64,000 nt of DNA from Acidobacteriota bacterium (lineage in GTDB: Bacteria; Acidobacteriota; Terriglobia; Terriglobales; Acidobacteriaceae). Below, piece after piece: positions 31,194 through 39,500 of the stretch (position 1 is the stretch's first letter; the number at the start of each line of letters is the position of its first letter). The position numbers and the translations under genes were made by a program. The stretch covers positions 1 through 64,000 of the forward strand of contig PJLO01000008.1 of NCBI GenBank assembly GCA_003010405.1, written 5' to 3'. Under the pieces are notes generated by a model, which was not told the origin of the DNA, searched no databases, and saw only the letters and a program-made list of their open reading frames with translations.

Positions 31194-31199
31194 ATTATA
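31194..31199 (-). promoter_or_regulatory. -10 box of the dCTP deaminase gene, near-leaderless transcript
   Basis: TATAAT on the minus strand ends 14 nt before the ATG at 31179, so the transcript would start only about 7-8 nt upstream of the start codon. There is no Shine-Dalgarno in that space. The -35 region is weak. A TTGACC lies only 10 bp upstream of the -10, too close for normal spacing. Confidence 0.5.
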
Positions 31200-31265
31200 A
31201 CCAGCATGTGGTCAAGGGGACAGAATCTAAAGTGTACACACGCAATTCCTGACACAAGTTTGAAT

Positions 31266-31290
31266 AAGGCGGCCCGCAAAGGGCCGCCTT
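31266..31290 (-). terminator. Terminator after the malate synthase-like gene
   Basis: AAGGCGGCCC and GGGCCGCCTT form a perfect 10-bp stem with a 5-base loop. It begins 4 nt beyond the stop of the minus-strand gene. A/T-rich flanks lie on both sides, so it also could act on the plus strand. Confidence 0.85.
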
Positions 31291-31293
31291 TTC

Positions 31294-33618
31294 TTAATCG
31301 GCAGCCTGAGCTACTTCGATTCTTGGAAAGATGTCGAACACGTAATCGTGCGCGGCCAGAGCGGCCTTGTCGAGCGTGCCCGCATCAACGCGTTTCGCCG
31401 ATTCCTCGCGCGAAAATTCGAAAATCGCGTCCAGAATCTGCGCCCGCTCCTGCGCGTTTGCCGCTCCCACCACGAACAGCACGCGCGCGCTGTGCTGAAT
31501 GTAACGCGGCGACAACAGCTGACGCCGCAACAGCTCCATAATCACAGCGGCTTTTGAGCGGTTGAAGCGCCCGGGATCGTGGCGGCGGTCCAGTTCGGCG
31601 AAAAACGCCGAAGTCCATTCGTTGTGGTACGTCCAGACCTTCTCGAACAGTTCGGGAGTGAAGCGGGTTCCGGCCTTTACGTGTTCGGCATTCAGCGCCG
31701 GTACCACACCGTCTTCCGTAAGCGTCGGCCGCTTCAGGTAACCGTCTTTTGTGATGGTCGCCTGGTGGTGAAGTAGTGTCCACAGCCACGACACGTCGAT
31801 GCGGTAGGTTGCGAGGTCGTTCATGAAGCGCAGCAGCAATTCGTAATCGTCGATTGCAGCCGCGAAGTTGCCGTTCAGGATCTGGAAGCCGTAGTTTGCG
31901 GCCATGTAAAAGGCGTGCTGAATGTGTTCGATTGTGATGTCGCCCTTGGGAACCGTATAGATGGAGTCCCAGAGTTCCTGCGTGAATAATTTTTCCGGAG
32001 CATCCAGCGACTCGCGCGTAATGACGCGCGGCGTGATCCTGCCTTGCGAATCGAGCAGCCCGCGCGACTGCAACAACTGCCGTTCCGGTTCGATCAGGCC
32101 GCTGCCGACCGTCGGCACCGGCTTGCCTTTCACATCCACCGTCTCTCGCGGAGCATCGAGCATGGCCTGCAACTCTGCCAGTGACGCCCTTAGCGGGATA
32201 TGTCCGGCTGAAACGTACGCCGCTTCCGGACTCGCCACCCAGCTCTGGCGGTATGCGTCGTAGAGTTTCCCCTTGACCTTTCCGGCCAGAATGGACTCCA
32301 GCGTAAGTTGCTGGTCGGCTTGAGCTCCGTCCGGCACAAACATCAGACCGAGCAGGCGCTCGCGCAATTTGTCGATCGCTATGGCGCGCAGTGCGAGCTG
32401 GTTGTAGCGGGAGCGGCCGTAAGGATCGTTCTCCTGATAGATCATGACGGCCGCCATGCCGCCGATGGGCGCTCCCTGGCTCATTTCGCCATCTTTCATG
32501 CCGGCCATCAGCATCATCAAGGCGTTGTAGCGCTGATAGGCGATCATGCTGGGGGAAGCCATGCCGATTGTTTGAGGATCGGGAAACACGCCTTGCGGAT
32601 CATCCTTCCACATCTCGATCAGGCTGCCGAGGTAGTCCCAGCGGCCCACGTTCATACCCAGCAGGCGCCGCCGCAGAACCCACGCGATTGCCGGTAAGAA
32701 GCGGCCTGCGTTTCCTTCTTCGTACAGCATTTTGATCTTGATGGCGCCGGTTGGAATCCCGATCAATTTTTCCAGCCGGGTGAAAAGCTTCTCCACAATG
32801 AGCGCTTCCTGCGGCGTCTGCAACTTGGGAATGTAGTAATAAACTCCGGTCCCGGCGCTCTTCAGCGACTCATAGTTATTCAGCGTCCACAGGACGGCAA
32901 TCACCACCAGGCCAGGAGCGGGCTCGCCATCGACGTGTATAGGGTCGTAGTGGACATGGATTCCCGGAGGACGGCCAAATCGAGTAGGCCATTGCGCGGG
33001 TTTTGTGGTGATCCTGTAGGAGCGCTTTTTGCCTTTTTTGGACACCTCGTAAGCCCGATCGCTCCAGCGGCCTTCGAAGATCTCCTTTGCATTCTGCAAG
33101 GCGGCGAATACTCCAATCGGCTGATTGACTGCGGTGCCGTCAGGATTGAAGTGAGGTGGCGAAGCATCCTCGAAGTCCGGCATGTTCATCGGAGCCGGAC
33201 TGTTCAGCGCATTCATAGCCATGTCCAGCGGATGCCACGGACCGGTCAACTCCAGTCCCGGGTTTGTGAGCGGATGAGCGTCAGGCGGAATGGATACCTC
33301 GTCGTTGAGGCGCCAGCTCCACTGGCTTTCCCGTCCCAAAAAGTTATCGATCAGGCCTTGAGTAATCTCGCGAAAGGTCCAGTAGCGCCCGGTAACCGGG
33401 TCCTCGAACGTCTGATCCCACTTTGGCCACCCATACTTTTCGCGAACCGGGACAGGCGATTGCAGTATCGATCGCCGTGCGGTCAGGGCCGCGGCAATCT
33501 CGGGGTTCAGCTCCCGCGTGAGTGCCGTGATCGTATGCTCAACATTTATGTCACAGCCGTTCACTTTCTTGTTTCCAAACAGCTCGGGAAATTTTCGCAG
33601 AATGTCCTCACGGATCAT
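31294..33618 (-). CDS. Malate synthase-like enzyme (long form)
   Basis: Protein of 774 residues, against about 530 for malate synthase A, but it shares that family's TIM-barrel landmarks in order: ELTGPWHPLDMAMNALNSPA, MNMPDFEDASPP, RPPGIHVHYDPIHVDGEP, GVYYYIPKLQTPQEA, the Glu of KIKMLYEEGNAG, NVGRWDYLGS, GGMAAVMI, and MNDLATYRIDVSWLW. The Arg, Glu and two Asp positions needed for glyoxylate/acetyl-CoA condensation appear conserved. Extra sequence lies in the N-terminus and in the C-terminal half. It probably makes malate from glyoxylate and acetyl-CoA. No isocitrate lyase is in the window. AGAGGAGC precedes the ATG. Confidence 0.75.
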   Translation of the reverse strand: MIREDILRKFPELFGNKKVNGCDINVEHTITALTRELNPEIAAALTARRSILQSPVPVREKYGWPKWDQTFEDPVTGRYWTFREITQGLIDNFLGRESQWSWRLNDEVSIPPDAHPLTNPGLELTGPWHPLDMAMNALNSPAPMNMPDFEDASPPHFNPDGTAVNQPIGVFAALQNAKEIFEGRWSDRAYEVSKKGKKRSYRITTKPAQWPTRFGRPPGIHVHYDPIHVDGEPAPGLVVIAVLWTLNNYESLKSAGTGVYYYIPKLQTPQEALIVEKLFTRLEKLIGIPTGAIKIKMLYEEGNAGRFLPAIAWVLRRRLLGMNVGRWDYLGSLIEMWKDDPQGVFPDPQTIGMASPSMIAYQRYNALMMLMAGMKDGEMSQGAPIGGMAAVMIYQENDPYGRSRYNQLALRAIAIDKLRERLLGLMFVPDGAQADQQLTLESILAGKVKGKLYDAYRQSWVASPEAAYVSAGHIPLRASLAELQAMLDAPRETVDVKGKPVPTVGSGLIEPERQLLQSRGLLDSQGRITPRVITRESLDAPEKLFTQELWDSIYTVPKGDITIEHIQHAFYMAANYGFQILNGNFAAAIDDYELLLRFMNDLATYRIDVSWLWTLLHHQATITKDGYLKRPTLTEDGVVPALNAEHVKAGTRFTPELFEKVWTYHNEWTSAFFAELDRRHDPGRFNRSKAAVIMELLRRQLLSPRYIQHSARVLFVVGAANAQERAQILDAIFEFSREESAKRVDAGTLDKAALAAHDYVFDIFPRIEVAQAAD

Positions 33619-33884
33619 TACGCCTGCTCCTCTCTGTTGAACGGTAGTGCTTTCTTGCGCGCACCGCAGCTAGACATAGAAGCACTATTGCGGTCCGGCG
33701 TCAAACAAACTCTGGGCATCAATTTGCAAACAAAGCACTAAATCACATGTGACGGTGACAGTCGTCACTGGCGGTTTCAACAGCATAAGTTCCAGATGCC
33801 CTGCCGGTGAGATCGCTCGAGACCCTTCACCCAAATGCTGCTGCTAATTCCAGCTCACAAGTGTTAAAAAGTAAGGGAGACATC

Positions 33885-35057
33885 ATGCCCGCACACTGCA
33901 GCCCGAAGCCCGTCCGCTCCCACCATCTGATCGCGTTTGTTTTGTTTGTCTTATTTTTCGCGCAGTGCGCCTCGTTCATTGCCTCGGTACCGTTCACCCA
34001 GCTTGAAGCTGATCAGATTGCTCGTGGGGTCGGGCTTCTCCGTCGAATTGCTCCCGCTTCCGAGCCTGCATCTTCGCCTTTGGTTCCGTTGCTTTCCGTT
34101 GCGGGTATCGTCTTTCATTTGCCGCAAAGTCCCGTTTTGCTTGATCAGTTCTGGCTCGACCAGCATCGTTGGTTTATTCGGATGCCTTTTCTGGCTGCGG
34201 GGATTTTCCTTGCTCACTCGCTTTGGTATGTTGCGCGTCGCCTCTATGGCAATGCTGCCGGTAATGTTGCGCTGGCTCTTTACGCCTTCAGTCCCGGAAT
34301 GATTGCGCGCTCATCCCTCGCCGGACCTCATATCTTTGCCGCTTGGGGAGCCTTCGGCCTGATTTTCACTGCCATAGCCACCGCCCACACGCTCTATGCG
34401 CCGCGCGAAGTCATTCTCTGGAACTGGAAACGCATTACGCTGCTTGGCATCTCCATCGCTTTCGCTGTTGGAACCCAGTGGCCCCTTGCCTGGCTGCTCA
34501 TTCCTGCTGCGGCTTTCATGTTGTGGGCTGTCCCGCACCGAAGAGGCGCAGCGCTGCTCATCCTGCTGGCCGCCGTGGCGGTTTCGCTTGTAGTGTTTTA
34601 TTTCTGCTATTTTGCCAATTTCGGAGCGCTCGCGCATGGATTGGCGCATGCGGTGTGGCTCGGCTGGGTGCCGCAATCGGTGGCTCCCGGTTTGTTTGCG
34701 CGCATCCTCGGTCAGTTCTTTTTTGACTCAGTTCCAGCGGCGTTGCTCGCTTTCCCCTGTGCATTCGTGACGTGGTGTGCGTGGCCGCGCACACGTTTTT
34801 TCGGAAACACCGCCCCGCTCATCGTCTTGGTTCTTCTGCTGGGAATGGGAATGGTTCTGCCGCAGAACGGTGGCGGTGTAATCCTGTTTGCCGCCCTGCC
34901 ATTCGTCCTGCTCTTCATTGCAGGAGTCTTCGCCGATCTGCTCGAAAGTAAGCTTCAGGCGCGTGCTCTCGCATTCATTTTCGCTGTTATCGCAGCGCAG
35001 GCTACCTACAGCGTTTCGAGCCTGGCGCGCATGTCTTCCCGTGTCCCCGGTTTGTAG
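33885..35057 (+). CDS. Polytopic membrane protein, glycosyltransferase-39-like
   Basis: Protein of 390 residues with about nine to ten hydrophobic helices. An early periplasmic segment follows TM1 (FTQLEADQIARGVGLLRRIA) and contains an acidic pair that may correspond to the catalytic region of GT39/ArnT-like integral-membrane glycosyltransferases. The similarity is only in layout and I do not recognise the exact family. ATG at 33885 is chosen because AAGGGAG lies 6 nt upstream; the frame is open to 33807. It is followed 39 nt later by folC on the same strand. Confidence 0.6.
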   Translation: MPAHCSPKPVRSHHLIAFVLFVLFFAQCASFIASVPFTQLEADQIARGVGLLRRIAPASEPASSPLVPLLSVAGIVFHLPQSPVLLDQFWLDQHRWFIRMPFLAAGIFLAHSLWYVARRLYGNAAGNVALALYAFSPGMIARSSLAGPHIFAAWGAFGLIFTAIATAHTLYAPREVILWNWKRITLLGISIAFAVGTQWPLAWLLIPAAAFMLWAVPHRRGAALLILLAAVAVSLVVFYFCYFANFGALAHGLAHAVWLGWVPQSVAPGLFARILGQFFFDSVPAALLAFPCAFVTWCAWPRTRFFGNTAPLIVLVLLLGMGMVLPQNGGGVILFAALPFVLLFIAGVFADLLESKLQARALAFIFAVIAAQATYSVSSLARMSSRVPGL

Positions 35058-35096
35058 ATTCGTTGCGACAATTCAAAATGCGATAATCGGAGCGGC

Positions 35097-36443
35097 ATGA
35101 TTTCCTACGAAACTGCAGTCGAACGCCTCTACGCGCTCGGCCACGAGCTTCAGCACGGCACTCCTCGGAAGTTCGATCTGGCGCACATGCGCGTTCTCTG
35201 CGATGCGCTCGGCAACCCGCAACGCAGCTTCCCGTCTGTGCTGATTGCCGGAACCAACGGTAAAGGCTCCACGGCGGCGACACTTGCTTCAATCCTGCAC
35301 GCCTCGGGTCATCGCGTTGGACTCTATACTTCTCCCCATCTGCTGCGTGTTAATGAACGCATCTGTCTCAACGGTCAACCCATTGCAGACGATGACTTCG
35401 CCGACGCTTACGATCGCATCAGCGCGGTTGCCGCGCGGCTTGTCGCGATGCGTGCGCTCCCTCACCCGGCGAGTTTTTTCGAAACCATGACCGCCATGGC
35501 CTTCGATTTCTTTGCTGCGTCGAAGATCGAAATTGCTGTTCTTGAAGTCGGCATGGGCGGGCGTCTGGACGCGACCAATGTCGTCGAACCAGTCCTGTCG
35601 GTTATTACCGATATCGATCTTGATCACCAGAAGTTTCTGGGCGACACCATTGCCGAAATCGCTCGCCAAAAAGCCGGTATCCTGCGCCCCAACGTCGCCG
35701 CCGTCACGCTTCCCCAGCATCCCGAGGCCAATCGGGTTCTGGGTGAACGCATGATCGAAATCGGCGCACGCTCTGTGAGCGCTGCCCGCAATGTGCCTTC
35801 TGTATCGCCTCAGTCTTCCACACTCGTCCACAGCACATCTGTGGAAACACGATTCCGGCTGAGCGTTCTCGGTAGGGAAGTGGAGATAGTCTCTCCTCTC
35901 GTTGGACGGCATCAGCTACGCAACCTCGCGCTCGCAATCACTGCCGCCGAGGAGCTTGCCGCTCAGGGCTTCCGCATTACGCCGGAGAGCATCGCTCTTG
36001 GCACCCGCCAGACTTCTTGGCCGGGCCGCTTTCAGCGTTTAGAGGCCACGGCTCAACGTCCGGAGATCATTCTGGACGTAGCCCACAATCCCGCCGGGGC
36101 TTGGGCCCTTCGCTCAGCCCTCTCCGAGCAAGTGGGTGAGCGACCTTTGGTGTTGCTCTTCGGAGCCATGGCCGACAAAGCCGTGGTCCAGATCGCGCAA
36201 ATTCTCTGGCCCCTCATGAATCACGTAATTGTTACCCGAGTCGCACACAATCCTCGCGCCGCTACGACCTCCAGCCTTGCAGCACTGGCGCAATCGCTCG
36301 GGGTAGAGCACACAGAATCTGCGACCGTCCGCGAAGGTTTGGATCTGGCAATCGCTCAGGCGCTCAAGCTTGGTTCTGAGGCTCTCGTCGTGATTGCCGG
36401 TTCCATTTACCTCGCCGGGGAGGTCATGGAAGGCCTGCGCTGA
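35097..36443 (+). CDS. folC: Bifunctional folylpolyglutamate/dihydrofolate synthase
   Basis: Mur-ligase-fold enzyme of 448 residues that adds Glu to dihydropteroate and folates. It has the P-loop GTNGKGSTAATLASIL (about 50-65), TSPHLLRVNERI, the EVGMGGRLDATN motif, TDIDLDHQKFLG, and the C-terminal ILDVAHNPAGA. It is a full-length family member. It follows a membrane protein gene by 39 nt and precedes an unknown gene by 83 nt. Confidence 0.95.
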   Translation: MISYETAVERLYALGHELQHGTPRKFDLAHMRVLCDALGNPQRSFPSVLIAGTNGKGSTAATLASILHASGHRVGLYTSPHLLRVNERICLNGQPIADDDFADAYDRISAVAARLVAMRALPHPASFFETMTAMAFDFFAASKIEIAVLEVGMGGRLDATNVVEPVLSVITDIDLDHQKFLGDTIAEIARQKAGILRPNVAAVTLPQHPEANRVLGERMIEIGARSVSAARNVPSVSPQSSTLVHSTSVETRFRLSVLGREVEIVSPLVGRHQLRNLALAITAAEELAAQGFRITPESIALGTRQTSWPGRFQRLEATAQRPEIILDVAHNPAGAWALRSALSEQVGERPLVLLFGAMADKAVVQIAQILWPLMNHVIVTRVAHNPRAATTSSLAALAQSLGVEHTESATVREGLDLAIAQALKLGSEALVVIAGSIYLAGEVMEGLR

Positions 36444-36526
36444 CCTTTTCGTGCGATATGGATTTCTGCTGCTTTGTCTCGGGCGAGGCATTATCCTGAT
36501 AGTCGTCGCTGCCGATCGAGGTTGGT

Positions 36527-37144
36527 GTGAAATCATTTTTGCTCGGGCTTATTTTTTGTTTGGCGTTCGCGGCCAGCGGGGTTGCTGTGTTGCTCATCTT
36601 CCGTCACGCCAGCTTCGGTGTGCTTGCGGGAGTCCTTTTTGCTTACCTCTGTGTTCTGATTCTGGTCGCCGCTGTCATGCTCAATTATCCGCGCACGCCG
36701 CGTCAGGTGCTGGTCAATGATTTCATCGATGAGCTCGAGGCCCGGGATCGTCTGACCTGCGCCAGCTTCGTGGTCGATCGCGCCTTTCGCGTTGAGGGAG
36801 CGAGGGCGGAAGGGCCACATTATTTCCTTGAACTCGAAGACGGCGGCATCTTCCATCTTTGTGGCAACTATCTCTATAACTACGAACCCATCGAAGGTGC
36901 TCCACGCCACTTTCCCTGTACCCGCTTCACGGTGCGCCGGCACGCCGAAGCAGGTTATGTCGTCGATCTCGTCTGTGGCGGCCTCGTCATCGAACCGGAG
37001 ATCGAAGCTCCTCCTTTTACTGCTCAGGATTTTGCGGAAGGCAGGGTCCCCGGAGACGGTGTGATTCTTCGCGACATTTCTTTCGATCAGCTTAGCGGCG
37101 AGCGTATTGCCGCTGAACTCCGAGCCGCATCAAGGCCAAACTGA
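36527..37144 (+). CDS. Uncharacterised two-helix membrane protein
   Basis: Protein of 205 residues, not recognised. Two N-terminal transmembrane helices (about 3-24 and 30-52) are followed by a soluble domain of about 150 residues. That domain is rich in beta-strand-like stretches (HYFLELEDGGIFHLCGNYL, RHFPCTRFTVRR) and three Cys. The GTG at 36527 has GAGG 5 nt upstream, which decides the start. It is on the same strand as folC but separated by 83 nt. Confidence 0.7.
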   Translation: MKSFLLGLIFCLAFAASGVAVLLIFRHASFGVLAGVLFAYLCVLILVAAVMLNYPRTPRQVLVNDFIDELEARDRLTCASFVVDRAFRVEGARAEGPHYFLELEDGGIFHLCGNYLYNYEPIEGAPRHFPCTRFTVRRHAEAGYVVDLVCGGLVIEPEIEAPPFTAQDFAEGRVPGDGVILRDISFDQLSGERIAAELRAASRPN

Positions 37145-37209
37145 GAGTAACCGAGCCCGTGCGTGGGTTTGCGCCACACCGTTTGCAGGACGCACCGGTA
37201 GTTCTGCTC

Positions 37210-37662
37210 TCAGTGTCCTCCATGATAGGGATGATGATTCAGGATGGTAAATGCGCGATAGATCTGCTCGGCCAGCACAACCCGCGCTAGTTCATGTGGC
37301 AAAGTGATTTTACCCAGCGAAAGCGTCTGCTGCGCTCGTGCAAGCGCCGCTCCCGTCCATCCGTCTGCAGGACCTATCGCAAAGATAAGCTCCTGCGTAC
37401 CGCGCTCCAGGTGTTGCCGTACAAATTCTGCCAGCTCTTCGCTGCTCAATTGCTTTCCGCGGGAATCGAGCGCTACCAGCACTGGAGCCGTGCGTCCCGG
37501 ACGCTCCAGTGCTTTCAGCAGCGCGCCTTCACCTGGGCATTCGCTGGCTTCCACGGGAGAGTAGCGGGCTGCACGCTTCACATATTCGGCGGTCAGCTCG
37601 TCCACGCAGGACGCTTTGCTGGAACCCGTCCTCTTCGTGATCGATATCAGGCGGATCTTCAT
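37210..37662 (-). CDS. rlmH: 23S rRNA (pseudouridine1915-N3)-methyltransferase RlmH
   Basis: SPOUT-fold methyltransferase of 150 residues. It has the N-terminal KIRLISITKRTGSS, the knot region with LVALDSRGKQLSSEELAEFV and FAIGPADGWTG, and the C-terminal LPHELARVVLAEQIYRAFTI followed by NHHPYHGGH. RlmH normally ends in YH at or near the last residues; this one has GGH after it. It methylates helix 69 of assembled ribosomes. It lies downstream of rsfS with a terminator between. Confidence 0.94.
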   Translation of the reverse strand: MKIRLISITKRTGSSKASCVDELTAEYVKRAARYSPVEASECPGEGALLKALERPGRTAPVLVALDSRGKQLSSEELAEFVRQHLERGTQELIFAIGPADGWTGAALARAQQTLSLGKITLPHELARVVLAEQIYRAFTILNHHPYHGGH

Positions 37663-37687
37663 GGCAGTGTTCTATGCAAAATAGCAA

Positions 37688-37721
37688 GCAAGAGCGCGGG
37701 CTCGAGGGCCCGCGCTCTTGC
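37688..37721 (-). terminator. Terminator after rsfS
   Basis: GCAAGAGCGCGGGC and its exact complement form a 14-bp stem with a 6-base loop. On the minus strand it is followed by TTGCTATTTTGC. It lies 15 nt beyond the rsfS stop. Confidence 0.8.
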
Positions 37722-37736
37722 GCATCGTTTGGATGA

Positions 37737-38345
37737 TTACTTGAGTTTCTTCGCCGCGCTTTTCTTCGCTGATGCCTTTTTCACGGCAGTTTTCTTGACT
37801 GCGGTCTTTTTCGCTGCGGTTTTCTTTCGCGCAGGAGCCTTTTCCGTGCTCTTCGCTCGTGTGCCGCGAGCGCTCTTCGCGGCCGCTTTCACGCTTTTCG
37901 CCGGTGCCTTCTTTACCGGAGCTTTTCTCGTTGGTTTCACCAATTTCGGGGCTTCCGCCTCAGCTGCGGCAGCTTTCGGATTCAACAGTTCCTCGACGGT
38001 AAGCTTGTGTGCGGACTTCCACAGCCTTTCCAGGTCGTAATATGCGCGCCGCTGCGCATTGAAGATGTGTATGACGAAGTCAACGTAGTCCAGCAGAATC
38101 CACTCTGCCATATCGTAGCCTTCGCGCGCGTTCGGCTCTACGCCCATGTCTTTGGAAAGCCGTTCGTCCACTTCGTCAGCAATCGCCTGCACCTGCCGTG
38201 GATTGCTGCCGCTGCAGATCAGGAAGTAATCTGTAAAGGCGCTCGACTCCCGGGGGAGTTGGAGCAGCGTAACGTCTTCGGCTTTTTTGTTGTTAACCGC
38301 TTGAAGTGCGAGTGCGACTTGCTTTCGGATATCCTGCGTGGGCAT
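37737..38345 (-). CDS. rsfS: Ribosomal silencing factor RsfS with histone-H1-like tail
   Basis: The first 120 residues are RsfS: PRESSAFTDYFLICSGSNPR, a conserved REGYDMAEWILLDYVDFVIH and FNAQRRAYYDLERLW. RsfS binds L14 and blocks subunit joining in starvation. The remaining 80 residues are Lys/Ala-rich repeats (AKKTAVKKTAVKKASAKKSA) like bacterial histone H1 proteins. Such a tail is absent from ordinary RsfS (about 105-130 residues). It probably adds nucleic-acid binding. It lies between nadD and rlmH on the minus strand. The same kind of tail occurs on Obg 1 kb away. Confidence 0.92.
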   Translation of the reverse strand: MPTQDIRKQVALALQAVNNKKAEDVTLLQLPRESSAFTDYFLICSGSNPRQVQAIADEVDERLSKDMGVEPNAREGYDMAEWILLDYVDFVIHIFNAQRRAYYDLERLWKSAHKLTVEELLNPKAAAAEAEAPKLVKPTRKAPVKKAPAKSVKAAAKSARGTRAKSTEKAPARKKTAAKKTAVKKTAVKKASAKKSAAKKLK

Positions 38346-38460
38346 CGGTCCTCTTCTTTGACTGCACTATTGTGCTGGGGCTTGCCGCTTCATGCAAGCA
38401 TCTTGATGAAGAGACTTGCCGTGATTTACTGTCGGGCCTTCAACCCCGTGGCTCTAATTC

Positions 38461-39183
38461 TCAGAGCCTGGGTGGTTCCGGCGCTCCCGGATCTTCTTCA
38501 TCGCCATAGATCTTCAGTTTCATGATGTATTCAGACACGGCGAGCGGCACCAGCTTGTCCAGAACATCGCCGTTCCTCGCTGCTTCGCGAATCGCTGTTG
38601 CGCTTACTTCTTCATCCACATCCGGAAGCAGATGAATCCGCGCGCCATTTGTTTCAATCGATCCGGTTTGCAGCAACGTTCTTGCTCCTTCGTCGCTTGG
38701 CCTCAACTCACGCGGTAGCGCGTTCATGACGTTTTCCAGCGAAAACCCCGGGCGGCTGGCGACGATGAATTCCACCGAGCGAAGCAGCTCAACTGCCCTC
38801 CACCATTTCGCAATGTGCTGAAAAGCATCCATGCCAATCAGAAAATACAGCCGCGTCCCGCTCTTCAATCGAGACTGCAGCCTTGCTACCGTATCGACCG
38901 AATAGCTTGCCGATTGGCCCGAGGCACGCACAATCTCGGGCGCCTCCAGTAGCGACGGCACAAACTTCTTTTCGCCCTGTAGAGCCAGCGTCAGCATGGC
39001 ATAGCGGTGATGAAAGTTAGTGACCCGCCCTCGCGCCTTCAACGGCTGCACGTAGGCGGGAACAAAGTACACACGATCCAGGTTAAATCGCTCGACCGCG
39101 GCACGAGCTACGGCAAGATGTCCCAGGTGCACCGGGTCGAATGAGCCGCCATAGAGCGCAATGTTTTTTACCGGGTCTTTCAT
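38461..39183 (-). CDS. nadD: Nicotinate-nucleotide adenylyltransferase NadD
   Basis: Protein of 240 residues. It has the nucleotidyltransferase motif ALYGGSFDPVHLGHLAVA (10-27) with the GGSFDP and HxGH elements, and a central IGMDAFQHIAKWW. The C-terminal SATAIREAARNG is the ISSTxIR-type motif. It makes nicotinate adenine dinucleotide in NAD synthesis. It lies between obg and rsfS, the conserved cluster order. The C-terminus extends about 15 residues beyond the usual end (YGDEEDPGAPEPPRL). Confidence 0.94.
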   Translation of the reverse strand: MKDPVKNIALYGGSFDPVHLGHLAVARAAVERFNLDRVYFVPAYVQPLKARGRVTNFHHRYAMLTLALQGEKKFVPSLLEAPEIVRASGQSASYSVDTVARLQSRLKSGTRLYFLIGMDAFQHIAKWWRAVELLRSVEFIVASRPGFSLENVMNALPRELRPSDEGARTLLQTGSIETNGARIHLLPDVDEEVSATAIREAARNGDVLDKLVPLAVSEYIMKLKIYGDEEDPGAPEPPRL

Positions 39184-39239
39184 CGGATAGCAAAACTGTG
39201 GCGCGGATAATGCTGGCCCGCGCCGCAGTTTTCGTAAAA

Positions 39240-39500
39240 CTACTTCGCTGCAGCTTTCTTGGCGGTTTTCTTTGCGGCCGGCTTCTTTGCGACAACTTTT
39301 TTCGGGGCGACCTTCTTTGCGGCAACTTTCTTCGCGGCAGACTTTTTTGCTGCGGGCTTTGCGGTTTTCTTCGCAACCGGCTTTTTCACTGTCTTCTTCG
39401 CGGCAACCTTCTTTACGGCGGCCTTCTTGATGGCCGGTTTTTTGACGGCGGCCTTCTTTGCAGCCGGTTTCTTTGCTGCGGCTTTCTTTGTAGCAGCCAT
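39240..39500 (-). CDS. Possible nested histone-H1-like protein inside obg
   Basis: In the same frame as obg, ATG at 39500 is preceded by AAAGGGAG with 8 nt spacing, an unusually good ribosome-binding site for an internal position. Translation from it gives 86 residues starting [20 protein letters not shown]. It is made almost only of Lys, Ala, Val, Pro and Thr and is strongly basic. This composition is that of bacterial H1-like proteins (Hc1 type), which condense DNA. It could be a separate gene fused to obg by loss of a stop codon, or one mRNA making both products. It is also part of the Obg chain. Confidence 0.55.
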   Translation of the reverse strand: MAATKKAAAKKPAAKKAAVKKPAIKKAAVKKVAAKKTVKKPVAKKTAKPAAKKSAAKKVAAKKVAPKKVVAKKPAAKKTAKKAAAK

